Both the position numbers and the translations under genes were made by a program. A DNA stretch of 64,000 nucleotides from Eulemur rufifrons (taxonomy: Eukaryota; Chordata; Mammalia; Primates; Lemuridae). This document shows positions 46,681 to 59,047 of this stretch, piece by piece (positions within the stretch are counted from its first letter, which is position 1; each line of letters opens with the position of its first letter). The stretch lies in assembly GCF_041146395.1 (NCBI RefSeq), contig NC_090989.1:122573501-122637500 (forward strand), in the 5' to 3' direction. Under the pieces are notes generated by a model. The model was not told where the DNA came from. It did no database searches and was given only the letters and a program-made list of their open reading frames with translations.

Positions 46681-47289
46681 ACACAATAAAAAAATTTAAA
46701 AACCCTACCATTTCAAAGCATACTATGACATTATAATTTATGTTACTGAGATTTTTGCTGTTTTGGAATGATCATTTCAGTTTAGCCCTGGGTACTTTAT
46801 ACCATTATGCTAGGAACACTTACAGTGTAAACATATGCAATTTGTTTTTAACAAATTTTGCTTGGGAAACACAAATGAAATATAACAGTCATTACAGAGT
46901 CTCTTAGTTCACTTACTAAACATGAATTCATGTCCTTAGTTGCTCTTAAAAAACAAAGCAAAACCAAAAAAAAAAAAAAAGAAAAGAAATAAAATAGAAT
47001 TGATATAATAAAAAATGGAATCATTGAAAATAAAAACACATTAGATAATTTAAATAGCAAACTAAACAAGTTAAAAAAAATAGTAAACTGGGAAATAAAT
47101 CTGAGGACTTATTCTATACCCAGGGTGCTGAATAGAGAGAAAAAAAAGATTAAAAAAATAAGTTAAGAGAATGAATAAATATTAGAGTATGTTGAATAAA
47201 AGAAGAAGCCAGAGCCCAAGTAGTACATATTTTACATCTAATTATATGAAGTTTAAGAACAGGCAAAATTAATCAATGGGAATAAAAGT
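46681..47289. other. A-rich unassigned DNA
   Basis: A-runs at 46958-46984 and scattered A-rich stretches. No repeat named. The open frames here, for example at 46848-47069 on the minus strand, are Phe-rich products of the A-runs. Confidence 0.45.
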
Positions 47290-47515
47290 TAAAAAGAATG
47301 GTTACCTCTTGAGACAAAGGGCAATATTGACTGGAAAAGGACACAAGGGAAATTACTAGTGCTTGTACTATTCTATATCACGGTCTGGGCTGTAGTTACA
47401 TGGGTGTGTATAGGTATGTATATACAAGCAAGTTTTTCAAGCCCTATATGTTCAGTTTATGAACTTTATGAACTTTGCTGGATGTGTCTCATACCTCAAA
47501 ACAAAACAAAAAACA
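47290..47515 (+). mobile_element. L1M-type 3' UTR
   Basis: 'aatggttacctcttgagaca', 'gggcaatattgactggaaaa', 'ctatatcacggtctgggctg' and 'catacctcaaaacaaaac' follow the L1M 3' UTR order. Confidence 0.75.
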
Positions 47516-47519
47516 ACAG

Positions 47520-48000
47520 AGAAAGTTCATAGATACAGTAGATAGAATGAGAAGGTCCAAAATATACCTAAAAGGGGACCCTCGAAGAAAGAATTGAAAG
47601 ATGTAACATTAGAAGAAATTATGGAAGATAATTTCTTATAATTGAAGAAAGACCCAAATTCTCAGAATGAGGAAGCATACAATGTCTATAGAAGGATAAG
47701 TTTTAAAATTTAAATAAATGCCACCTAGACCTATCATAGTAAAATTACAGAATACCAAAGACAAAGAAGTTCTTAAAAACAATCATCAGGGGAAGAGAAA
47801 TTACCTAAAAAGAAACAAGTAGCATAACATCAGATTTCTCTAAAGCGAAAATAATTTTTAGGCTGGTATTCTATACCTGAGTAAACTAGCACTTAATGCT
47901 AAGGGTAAAAACTCTTTGCTGAAAGTTTTTTAAAGGTATAAAAAAGGAGAACTAGAATGCAGAAAAAGATGTACAGTGAAGAAACTAGTAGACATATGAG
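47520..48000 (+). mobile_element. L1M/HAL1 ORF1-like fragment
   Basis: 'gaagaaattatggaagataa', 'gaaaatcagatttctctaaa'-like wording and 'tattctatacctgagtaaac' match the C-terminal part of ORF1 in old L1M or HAL1 elements. No open frame of note remains. Confidence 0.55.
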
Positions 48001-48239
48001 TAAATCTAAATAAATAATGATTTAAAAAGTAATAATCAATAATGGAAGTTAAAATAAAAATTTATCAAAAATACAGGATGTTGATGATATGGCAAATTGA
48101 ATTAAGAGGCTCTAAAGTCCAAGTGTTCAGGAGAAGTGTAGATACACTGACCAATTTAGACTTTATTACAATATGGCAGAGAGAAGATATTTGAAATGTG
48201 TATAATTGAAAACAATTTGTATAAAAATATAACAAGAAT
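48001..48239. other. unassigned AT-rich DNA
   Basis: Probably part of the same L1M neighbourhood but not recognisable. Confidence 0.35.
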
Positions 48240-48583
48240 TATAAACTAATAAATAAAAATAATCTAATAGAAAAGTGGGCAAAAGATATGAAAAGGTAAT
48301 TCACAGAGAATGAAACCTGAATTGCCAATAAATACAGATGCTCAACTACATTATGAATTCAGGAAATGCAAAATAGAATAAGGTATACTTTCATATTCAT
48401 CATATTTCTAAAAGTTTTAAAAATCTGATAAAATCAAGTAATGACTATGAACACTTGCACACTGATTTTGGAAGTATAAATTTTTATAGCCCTTTGGAAA
48501 GCAATTTGATAAGATCTAGTAAATTGGAAGATACATCTACACAATGACCACCAATTTCAGCTTCTAGATATATACCTTTAGAC

Positions 48584-48782
48584 TGTAGTGGTTCTCAGAA
48601 CTAGGGCGACTCTGCCCATCAGGGAACATGTCTGGAGGTATTTGTGATTGGCATAACTGAAGGCTTGCTGTTGACATAGAGTGGGTGGAGGCCAGGGACG
48701 CTGCTAAATATTCTGCAATGCACAGGACAGCCCCTCATAAGAATGTTAAAAATATCAATAGGGGTAAGATTGAGAAACCATA
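48584..48782 (+). mobile_element. MER20 hAT-Charlie element with 8-bp duplication
   Basis: It begins 'tgtagtggttctcagaacta' and ends 'agattgagaaaccata'. Internal wording is 'aacatgtctggaggtatttg', 'gtgggtggaggccagggacg', 'ctgctaaatattctgcaatg' and 'cacaggacagcccct'. Flanks are ctttagac (48576-48583) and ctttagag (48783-48790), seven of eight identical, the duplication length expected for hAT elements. The insert lies in an L1M. Confidence 0.92.
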
Positions 48783-48795
48783 CTTTAGAGAAAAT

Positions 48796-48860
48796 TACAC
48801 ATACACACACATACACACACACACACACATACACACACTCTATCTCCCTCTCTCTCTCTC
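48796..48860. repeat. (AC)n and (CT)n microsatellites
   Basis: A compound AC run (48796-48839, interrupted by AT) and a CT run (48843-48860) inside the L1M. Confidence 0.95.
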
Positions 48861-49159
48861 AAGGGAAAATTTACAAGGATGTTCACTGCAGCATTTTTGG
48901 AATTTATGAAAAATAAAAGCTGGAAACAATGTAAATGTCTATCATAGAGGAATAGATAAATATACCATGGTGTATTCATACAGTGAAATATTCTACAGCA
49001 GTTAAAATGAATAATTAGATCTATTTGTCAACATGATTAAAGCACAAGGAGAGTTTTTAGTGACAAAAGCATGTTGCAAAAAGAAAAGAATTTATGCTGC
49101 TGTTCATGTAACATTCTAAAATCACAGTATAATACTCTAATATATTTAGAAGAGATTGT

Positions 49160-49589
49160 TTGCCAAAATGGGCACAATATTTCCCCTTCCTGCATCTATC
49201 CCCATAGACAGTTCCCTCCCACACTAACTTGTGTGACTTGCTTTGGCTAATACGACAATAGTAAACTTGATGCAGTAGAGACTTGAAGAATGCTTGGCCA
49301 CCACTTTAATCTTTCCTGCTGCTCTTGGGAACCCTCCTGACCACAGCAATGTGATCCAGTCTGGGCCATTCTGTTGGATGATGAGAGACACTTGGTCAAG
49401 TCATTCCTATCACTCCAGCAGACATTGAGCGAATTGCCAGGCATGTTTGTGAAGCCAAGCTGGAGATCTAGTCCCAGGCCTAGAAAGAACTGCCCAATGA
49501 GCTACAGAATTGTGAGAAATACTACATTTGTTGTTTTATGCCACTAAATTTTGGGGTGATTTGTTACACATCAAAAGATAACTGATACA
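49160..49589 (+). mobile_element. MLT1-type LTR (ERVL-MaLR)
   Basis: 'taacttgtgtgacttgcttt', 'ggctaatacgacaatagtaa', 'ttgggaaccctcctgaccac', 'ttgtgagaaatactacattt', 'atgccactaaattttggggt' and the final 'aaagataactgataca' match an MLT1 LTR from body to 3' end. The left boundary is approximate. No internal region is attached. Confidence 0.85.
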
Positions 49590-49799
49590 ACTGTTCGTGG
49601 AGAATACCTATGTAATAAAAGTCTAAAAGTATGGATGCACATACTTTCAGACAAACACCACTTTGGATAATGATTAGCCCTGGACAACGATTCTGAATAA
49701 CAACTATCTCCCTGAAATAGGGAAGAGAGTGGAAAGGAAGAAGTGAGCTTCAATTGTACCTGTAACATTTTCTTAGAAATAATTATAGAAAGGGCTTTC
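49590..49799. other. unassigned DNA
   Basis: Nothing recognised. Confidence 0.4.
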
Positions 49800-50620
49800 A
49801 GTTTCAGGCCTGACATATAAAAAGCTTGGACGTCATCTCATGCTTATAATAAGAAAAAGCCTGAACAATTTGAAAATCAATGACTTTTCTTGTACTCATC
49901 AGAGATCTGAAGTTGCAAGGCACACTGCCACCCTGAAATCTGGACAGATGGGCATATAGAGAACCACAGCTGAGATCAGCTTACCTGGAATACCAGCTGC
50001 TAGATCCACCAATGTGTAGAAACATGTAACTGGTACTTTTGTTGAATTGTTGGAGGTTGAGTGTGGACTAGCCCGAAAGCGATCAACACCCAGGTGGCAT
50101 GGTTTTAGGAGGTCTCCACACTTTTGTAGGTTTTACCTCTAAGAACTCCACCAGGTTCCCATGGTGGAACCAAGGAAAATGATGGCTATGTTTTAAAAGA
50201 TGACGGGGGGTGGGAAGTGGGAGGGAATTGGGATATTTCAACATCTTTATCTGCTGGAAACTCTTATCTCTTGTAGTCTGTTACTTTGGAAAATGGACCT
50301 TTGTGACTGACTTGATAAGCTACTGGGATATTTTTACCTCAGGGTCTGACATTAATCTTAAGAGATATTTCCAACATGCAACCTTTTCTAACTTTGATTT
50401 GAAGTACAAGTGTCTCCACAACTTTCAAGAAAGACCTTAATTACAAAACCCTGCATATCGTAAAGTCAATTATTTGTTCCCTTTTCCAAACTCCTATGTC
50501 TGGAAACTGGAAGGAGTATAAATCTCTGAAACTTTTACTAAACTCTTCTCAGACTTTCTTTTGATAAAATTGGAAATCAGACGTGTGGAGACCACTGATT
50601 GGCAGAATGTCGTGGGTTTA
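49800..50620. mobile_element. possible old ERV-like LTR
   Basis: The wording 'catgcttataataagaaaaa', 'gtgtagaaacatgtaactgg', 'tacttttgttgaattgttgg', 'ggaggtctccacacttttgt' and the CCAAT/GC-like tail near 50460-50600 has the texture of an LTR. I cannot name a family and see no duplication. Confidence 0.3.
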
Positions 50621-51714
50621 CTAAACTAAACTACCACCATTTTAGTTAGGTTGGCCATTAGGTAATTTTTATCATTGTGTCTAAGCTAAAGCTTATCAAT
50701 CTTATAAATTATCAACAAAAAATCATGTTTATTTAGTTCTCAAGTGAGAACTAAATACCATACCCTACCATACCACCCTTAAATTATTTGCACTTTAAGA
50801 GACAGCTTTGAATGGAACGAAGTTGACATTTGAACCCAGCTTCCTTAGAGCACATTTTAAATTCCTACTACTGTTAAAAGATTTATCCTAATTTTTTCTC
50901 CACAAATCAAAAATGGTAGGTAGGGCTATTTTTCTTTTTAAAGTATCTATTTTGCTTTGCAATTTTCCATAGGCAAGAATGAAATTAAAAATCTATAGCC
51001 TTGGCAGTTTTAAAAATTACATATTTATTATGCCAAGAGACCAGGGAGACAACATCATAAGCAACTTCCTTTGGGTCATCTGCTAAAAATATTTTTTCCA
51101 TAAAAGGTATGATCTTTCTGCTGGATATTTACAACGGTAAGTAAACACATAACCTACAATGAGACAGCTTCCTTTCATGAAAACACAAATGAAACATGTA
51201 TTAGAGGTAAAATAGCAACAACAAAAATTAAAATATAACTCATTTCATTCGCTGGAGGGATTTGTGCAGAGTAATTGGCATTTTTAAAACATACTATTAC
51301 CAAATTGAATGTATGTACAATAACCTTCCAGCTTTACTTGCTTTTGTCCTATAAAATACAGTAAACAACTTCACTCCTTGAGGTTTCGGCAATTGCCTCT
51401 TTATTTTCCATTCTCTAGATTTTATTTCTTATTCACATGGCTCATGTATGTTCGCTTTGGAATTACTAAGAAAATAGGGTTAAATTCATCTTTTATTGGG
51501 TGGTATATGAAAAATCTTGAAATGAATGTGATTTCAAATCAGCCTGTCCTAATGCCAATTCACTGAAGCTACATTAGATTATATTGGGTATTTAGATCTA
51601 CTTTATAAGAAAAAATGTGAATAGTGCCTGACACAGTGCTCGGCTCATATAACCACCATTCCAATAAGGTGTACAATTCTTAGTACAAATGATCATCTAA
51701 GGGATATAGGATAC
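50621..51714. other. unassigned DNA
   Basis: About 1.1 kb with no recognised repeat or gene. A short L2/MIR-like phrase ('gtgcctgacacagtgctcgg') lies at 51626-51650. Confidence 0.45.
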
Positions 51715-52232
51715 CTGCTCCTGAAGGTCCCTGAATGGCTGTTATCAGGGGTTTTTCATGGGAAGAGAGAGGGACAGAAATGCATCCTGACAGTGCTGGC
51801 TCTGGGCTCTGTAATGTAGTGAGGCTGATCTGGTCGGCTTTGTTTCCCAGGCTCCTATGTCAGCTGGTTTTGCTGATGAGAGATGCTGGTGGGAGTGTGA
51901 AGTGCAAGAGAAAGCGAGAAGCCAGGATGTTTCTTCCCTCCCTCTGGGTTTCCAGCAGCTTCTCCTGCTGCAACTGGGTCCCCTATATTGCTCTAGACCC
52001 TGCCAGACAGGTCTACTATGGTTCCAGCTTCTTCCAGGCAACCCTAGCCTCCGCCTTTTCCCTTTGTCCCTCCAGCCTAAGGGTGATAGTAGCTTCCTGC
52101 TGGGGCTACTCTCTAGGTTGTTTCACGGTTTGGGGTTGGCTGCACAGATCTTCCATCACCTGTTTACAATCCCCTGCATCTGATACAAAAACACAAAAGT
52201 TGTTTTTGTTTTCCTAGTTAGACCTAAGACAT
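51715..52232 (+). mobile_element. old LTR-like repeat containing a 160-codon frame
   Basis: 'gctgatctggtcggctttgt', 'gagaagccaggatgtttctt', 'tcctgctgcaactgggtccc', 'agcctaagggtgatagtagc', 'caatcccctgcatctgatac' and the 'tgttttcctagttagaccta' end follow the body of an old LTR-like repeat I know by wording. The 160-codon open frame (51735-52217) lies wholly within it, has no domain, and overlaps open frames in other phases; it is not a gene. Confidence 0.5.
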
Positions 52233-52740
52233 TAACTAACTTGAGAAGGTAAAAGGGATTTATTAGAAGACTGCTGGGATAGTTTACAAATTAAAGAGAG
52301 ATCTAAACAAACATGGCTTGGAAATTACAGGATCTAGGATGGTTTTAGGAAAAGCAGTACCAGGAGTTCAAGGACAATCTCTTGAGCATTGCCATCATAT
52401 GATTCAGCTTCAACTGCATTCTGCCTGTGCATATCTCTGCTGGAGATTCAAATTCCCAGAAAAGGGAATTTGACCAGTCAAGGTTGGAGCACAGGCTTAT
52501 TCCGGTGGTGGTGGTGATGGTCAGGACTGAGAGAGCCAAAAGAACCCTAAAGAATGGAAGGCAGAAGAGTTCATCAGAGGATGGATGCTGGACAGACAAA
52601 ATAACAGATACTCACCACTGTAACATTAATCTTGCCTATCAGATTTGGGTCCTGAATCTGATAGGCTCAAGACACTGAATTTGTGAGCACTCCATGAATG
52701 AGTCCATGTCCCAGGAACAGACTCATTTTAATAAAGTTTG
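52233..52740. mobile_element. possible old LTR-like repeat, second block
   Basis: 'ggtaaaagggatttattaga', 'aggacaatctcttgagcatt', 'gccatcatatgattcagctt' and 'gagattcaaattcccagaaa' are LTR-like. Family not named. Confidence 0.35.
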
Positions 52741-53004
52741 CAGAGATTGAGTCTACCAAACGGCTAGTTTTACTCATTTATAATGAAAATACAATTGTCA
52801 GATGAACTAGATGTTTAAGATGATCTGGCCCACACATTCTTTCCTTTTAGGAAAGCCACATGTAAATCAAATAGTAAAAGATTCATTTGTGCGTATGAAA
52901 TTAGAACAAGAGGTGTTATTTGAGAGGTGTTTCAAATAACAAGTGTCTCAAATCTTGAGGCATCCTGAGAGGTGTCTCTCTGCTAACAAGGTTTAAGACG
53001 CTGT

Positions 53005-53400
53005 TACTTACTGTTGTAGGTTGGACTCCCTGGAAGCAGTTGCTAAAACACTTTGGAGTGCACTATGCTTGTTAGGAATCAAACCTGTGCAAGGAAGGGG
53101 GAGGAAGTAGGAAGGGGAAAGGAAGAAGGTGAGTGAATTGGAAGGCAGACCTAGCAAAGCCATGGCCCACCCAGTGAGAGCTCTGGACAAGTCCTTCCCA
53201 TCAGAGTCGTCCAGCGCCAGGCTGAGATCACCAGGTCTTTGTACCACTGCCTCACTTGATCACTGAATATGGCTGCCCTGGAAGAAGCTTGACCCTGAAG
53301 GAGCTAAGTGGCACTTCTTCATGTTTACCACACCCATGTGAGCATGATCTCGCCCTAGAAACAGCACAGCTCAGAGCCACTTAGCCAAGAGCCCCTGTCT
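53005..53400 (-). mobile_element. old LTR-like remnant, antisense
   Basis: It begins 'ctgttgtaggttggactccc', 'tggaagcagttgctaaaaca', the reverse complement of the terminal motif seen at 39.4 and 63.9 kb. It continues with 'ttgttaggaatcaaacctgt' and 'agtcgtccagcgccaggctg'. Confidence 0.5.
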
Positions 53401-55107
53401 TCATTTCAACTAAGCCTTTGTGATCTGTCAGGTTCTGCTGTCTTGGATGGTGCTTCCACGTGTCCTGGCAGCATTTGCCTGTTGCTCCCCTTTACAAAAT
53501 GCTCCTTTCTCTTTACTCCATCTTTCTCCAAAAGAGAGTATATAACAGAAGTGATTTCTATTCAGAAATATACAATTACTTTGTACTTTTGTCACCTTGA
53601 TATGAATGCTGGATAATTGTGATTGATATTTTGGGTGTTTCAAACCTTCTAGACACACAGGGACAATTTCTTGTTTTGCTGTCACTCATGGAAATCCATT
53701 CAGTATGGGTGGATGTCACCACATTGATTCTGAGGACAATTTTGGTTACACTGATCCTATGTCATCGGTGTTCTTTAAATATCAATTTTTTTATTTCCTC
53801 TTTTTCTATTTCCATTCTACTTTTCATATATGATTAATAGAACCCTGAAGAATGGACCAGCCCCGGTGATAAACCCTAGTTTGGCCTGGTGTGCGGTGGC
53901 CTTTAGACTGTGACCATATTCAGGTTGGATGCTGCATTATACCTTTTGGATTTACCCAAACCAGAATAAATTATAAAGACAAGAAGTCCTTAATATATCA
54001 AGACAAAAGAACCATGGGCAAAATGGACATTTGTTAAAATAGTGGCAGTGTTTGCCTTTTAAGAAACAGCCAATGATAATGCTAGTTACTGTCAGCTCAA
54101 TAAATATAGTTATTTTTTCTTCTCCATAAAATCTGCCATCAAAATCCAAGTTAAAGTTGACGTGTCATTACTTGGTGAAGGCATTCTAAGAACCCCCCAG
54201 GCATGATTCACAGCCTATGGATTACAAAGGGGAAGAGGGAATTGGAAGATTGTATTCAGTTACATTCAGAAATCAAATATATGTATGCCCTTGAAGAAAA
54301 ATATAGCCCACTTGAAGTTGAATATAAATTAATTTAAATTCTATTTTAATTCAGTCTTTTGCAAGGTAGGATCCAAGAAATATTTCTGGTATTATTATTT
54401 GTCTATGCCTGCCATCATCCATGAACATTTATCTACCTGCTCACCCTGCCTCCAGACACTTTCTTTTTCTCCCTTTTCCAGACTCAAGCCCCTTGTTGTC
54501 TTCCTTTCTCTTGCAATTATCTCCCTCATGACAACTCTCCACTGTATCTACAAGCAAACATTCCTCTCCACTGAAAATTGCTTCTTGCCAGTTGGCTGTC
54601 CAAAACTGAAGCATCATAGAACAGGAAAACAGAAGGTCAACATCATGACTCAATAAGCAAATGCTTAATTATTTAACCAAGTTTGGGGCCCATAAAATAA
54701 AAGCACATACATGTTTAATTTTTATTCACACACCACCTCATAAACACTCCATAAAAGTCTATAGAATGCCTATTTGAATGATAGATTAGGGATATGAGTT
54801 GATGTGTACATATAGACACAAAGTTTATATTTTCTTGGGTATATTCAATTCTGGGAATTTACAGAGAACTGTTGTAAAATGTTTTGATCCACTTCAATTA
54901 GGCTGCTTGGACAGTCAGAGTCCTCAGTTTCAGCTGTGTAAAATTTGAACTCCATTCAGTTGGCCTACACAGCAGAATAATAGAAAAAAAAATTGGTCTG
55001 GGCATTTGTGGCTCACTTTTACCACCTGCCATTTCATGCAATCAAGTGTTGAAACTGCTGCCACAAATGCATTCCCTACATAGATTTATTTTTCTTGTAT
55101 TGTAGAG
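53401..55107. other. unassigned DNA
   Basis: About 1.7 kb with no recognised gene or repeat. Confidence 0.45.
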
Positions 55108-55907
<800 letters not shown>

Positions 55908-56692
55908 TATAATGAACTTGTGAGCATCTAAAGTAATCAAGACAACAAGTCAATCTGTAATACCTTGAGAAATGCCTCCAGGTTGAAGCAAATGGGGTGC
56001 CCATGACAGACTTCCTCTGTGGTAAGGTGTCCCCACCTGTCTTAGGCTATGACACACAGTGTAAGTGTGTGTGCTCTGTCCCTAGGGTCCTGTCCTTGTG
56101 CTATTTTGTTCTAGCTATGCAGAGGGAAGTAATTTCAGAGGTAACATTCAGAAGTAAATTCAATAGCCCCGATACATTTCTGAATGAAAGAGAACTCTAG
56201 TATTTCAGGAAACACTAGGTCCTTAAATAGCCAGAATATTCAAAATACACAATGGCCCTAAACTTAAAAATTGCTTGATTAATTCCTCATAAACTTCTTA
56301 CCATTAACAGATACTCCCTTCTGCAGGCCAGATTTCACCAGTTTGGTCATCTTCTTTTTTCTTTAACTCCCAAATCAAGTCATTTCCACATCATGCTGAG
56401 GATTCTTGCATTAATCTGAATTAATCTTTCTCAAACAGTAGGTCTCTGTTCTATCAACACTAATCTCAGATGAGAGAAATTTTTGGAGGTGATGGAACTG
56501 TTCTGTATCCTTATTGTAGTGGTGTTGGTTACCCAACTGTGTCTTTGCCAAACTTGTAGATCTGTGCATTCAAAGGGACAGATTTCATTGTATGTAAATT
56601 ATGGGTCAACAAATATGACAAATAAAAAGATGACTCTGAACATACAGTTTGATTCCATTTACGTGGATTTCGGAATCAGGCAAAACTAGTCT
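55908..56692. other. unassigned DNA
   Basis: Nothing recognised. Confidence 0.45.
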
Positions 56693-56765
56693 ACAGTAAG
56701 ATTCTCAACCTCCGTACTATTTACATTTTGGACTGGGTCAATCTTTGTTGAGGACAGGGCCAGCG
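56693..56765 (-). mobile_element. MER20-like fragment, antisense
   Basis: 'cagtaagattctcaacctcc', 'gtactatttacattttggac' and 'caatctttgttgaggacagg' match the end of a MER20 read in reverse. Confidence 0.55.
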
Positions 56766-57340
56766 TTATGGGCATGCCACATGTGTAATGGCAGAGGGCT
56801 CAGCTCTTTGAAGGCGCTCCTGTGCTTGACTTCATTCTCTGCTGTCACCATATTGCATTTCTTAATAATTTGATCTTTGAACCTGTGTTTTATAAGTAAA
56901 ATCCAATGAGGCATCAGAACATGCACATGAGCAGAGGAGATACACCAGGTGTCTTCGTGTGCATGGGCAGGCTCAGGCCCATGAGCACTGTAGGCAGCAG
57001 GCAACTTGAGCACTGACCCGTTGGGCGGGTTGCCTGGTGCCTGCATACCTGCCCCCAGCAGTCTGGAGTGCTGTGCTGCCCTAAAGTCGAGACCAGGTCT
57101 GGCCTGCTGGGGCGATGACAGCAATAGCAGCAGAAGCAGCATGTGGTGGCAGTAGCTGTGACCCCAGGAGAAAGGTGGGGCTTCACATGGGGTCCTGTTA
57201 GGACCAACAATCGAGAACAGCTGGCCTGTCTCTCCCCAGAGCCTGCCCTTGCATCATCTGCACAAATGTTAACTCTTCAGCCCAAGTATCAGGACAGAAA
57301 TTGCTGGCACTCATGCAGGCAACTTTGTCAATAAATTAAT
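56766..57340. other. GC-richer unassigned block
   Basis: A locally GC-richer stretch with several CpGs and open frames on both strands (134 codons on the minus strand, 57142 to 56738). No domain or repeat family recognised. The leucine run at the start of that frame comes from an AGC/AGT-rich run near 57117-57142. Confidence 0.4.
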
Positions 57341-58014
57341 ACACAATAAAAACATACAAAATGTGCATTGCAATAAAACATATCAGAAATTACTCACCTT
57401 CAAAGAATTTAGAATCTCTTCTTTTGAAAACTGTAGCAATAGTGTAAAACAAATATCCACAGGCTTAGGTATAAATGTTAAATTTAAACATTGTTGTATT
57501 GGATGAAAAAGATCATAGTTTTTATATGAAGCTTCAGATGAGCCAATTATTAATGAGGAAGACTTTTAAAATTATTATTTTCTTGTAACTGAATGTATGG
57601 TGATAGAATGTATAAACAAGATTTTTTTCTACCCCCCATAGCACCTAATAAACAATAAGTTTTAATTATATACTAATCATGAAGCCATTTTTTGTTTCCA
57701 CAAGTTACAGAAAACATTAGAGGAAATATTAAAATGCCATTGTATAAATTTAAATTTAAAATAAAATTCAGACTTAGATGAAACTTATTTGTAGGAAGAG
57801 TTAAATCTTTTTAGAAAAATTGTTGCATGAAAATCGTCACCTCTAGATGTACTAAAACATATATTTTGAAGTAATTTATCAGTAATTTATCCTAACGTTG
57901 TCATAGCCTATAAAAAGCTCCTAACAGCTTGAGTAACAATTGCATCAGCAGAAGACCCTTCTTGAAATTAAAAATTATCAAATATTATTTTCAGTCTTGC
58001 ATTTGCCAAAAGTG
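57341..58014. other. unassigned AT-rich DNA
   Basis: Nothing recognised. Confidence 0.45.
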
Positions 58015-58480
58015 ACCAATGGAGGGGTCAGAGAAAAATGGCCAAATGGAAACCTCTAGCAATCGTCCCTCTGCACAAACACCAAATTCAACAGCTATCC
58101 ATACAAATCAAGCACCTTCAGAAGAACCAAAAATCAAGTGAGCAATCATACTTCCTGGTTTTAACATTGTATCAAGGAGAGAGGCTCTGAAGAGGGCAGG
58201 AAAGACAGACTTGCATTGCCTATGCCACCCCTTGCCCATCCCACAGCACTGCTGGCCAGCACACCCAGTAGAGAAAGAATTTGTGTCCCCAGGATGGGGA
58301 GAATAAAGTAATTATGGGGCTTTGCATTGTCACTCAGGGACACCCTGGCACAGGGCAGAATTCTTCCAGTGCCCAAGGAGGGAATGTTTAGACTAGTCCA
58401 GCCAGAAAGAAATCTTCCACCCCAAAACCCAAGTTCTGGCTATCCCCACCACCAGCAGACAAAAAAGAGCCTGGGGCCTG
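58015..58480 (+). mobile_element. L1 5' UTR fragment (L1PB/L1MA-like)
   Basis: 'aaaaatggccaaatggaaac', 'ctctagcaatcgtccctctg', 'caaacaccaaattcaacagc', 'gaaccaaaaatcaagtgagc' and 'gaagagggcaggaaagacag' follow the 5' UTR order of older primate L1s. Only the 5' end is present; the coding part is missing. How the 3' part was lost is not visible. Confidence 0.8.
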
Positions 58481-58765
58481 GAATCAATTCATAAGGCAGT
58501 TGATCTACAACAATTTTCCTCCATCAGACTCTTTTTTAGCATTCCTTGTGTTTTCCTCCAGCTTTCTTTCCTTCCCTGCTGTGAAGATATTTGCAAAACA
58601 CATAATTCTAGTCTGCACCAAAGAAACAATGGATTCCAGAGTCTTATAAATATTGGGAATGAGAAGTATTCAGAGAAAAGGGGAACACTGAATTAAAAAA
58701 TACCATGAGTAGTTGAAGGCAAGCATACAGTTCTTTCCATTTATTTGTTTACTTATATATTATAT
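58481..58765. other. unassigned DNA
   Basis: Nothing recognised; possibly the continuation of the L1 5' UTR. Confidence 0.4.
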
Positions 58766-59047
58766 ATTTTTTTAAGGATCTTGCTCTGTCACCTGAGCTA
58801 GAGTGCAGAGGCATCATCATAGCTCAGTGCAACCTCAAATTACCAGGCTCAAGTTATCCTCCTGCCTCAGCCTCCTGAGTAGCTGGGATTACAGGTGTGC
58901 ACCACCATGCCTGGCTAATTTTTCCATTTTTGTGAGACAGGATCTTGCTCTTGCTCAGGCTGTTCTCAAACTCCTGGCTTCAAGCAATCCTCCTGCCTCA
59001 GCCTCCCATAGTGCTAGGATGACAGGCATGAGGCATCATGCCTGGCC
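58766..59047 (-). mobile_element. dimeric Alu, strepsirrhine-like
   Basis: A T-rich tail (58767-58773) is followed by the reversed right monomer ('cttgctctgtcacctgagct', 'gcatcatcatagctcagtgc', 'gagtagctgggattacaggt') and the reversed left monomer ('cttgctctt-gctcagg', 'tcaaactcctggcttcaagc', 'gcctcccatagtgctaggat') down to 'tgcctggcc'. The 'atcatcatagctca' wording and 'tgctaggat' are common in lemur Alus. The 93-codon frame at 58803-59084 is the usual antisense Alu frame. Confidence 0.93.

Larger units (their letters stand above)
48240..49130 (+). mobile_element. L1M ORF2 C-terminal part and 3' end, interrupted by MER20
   Basis: 'gaaaagtgggcaaaagatat', 'gctcaactacattatgaatt', 'aagtatatttttatagccc'-like wording and 'cagcttctagatatatacc' lead up to the MER20. 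After it come 'gatgttcactgcagcatttt', 'gctggaaacaatgtaaatgt' and 'accatggtgtattcatacag'. Highly diverged. Confidence 0.78.

Noticed and set aside
51735..52217. 160-codon open frame, the longest on the plus strand
   Set aside because: It lies wholly within an LTR-like repeat, has no domain or conserved motif, and overlaps open frames in another phase and on the other strand.
56738..57142. 134-codon minus-strand frame starting with a leucine run
   Set aside because: The leucine run mimics a signal peptide but comes from a short AGC/AGT-rich tract; no domain follows.
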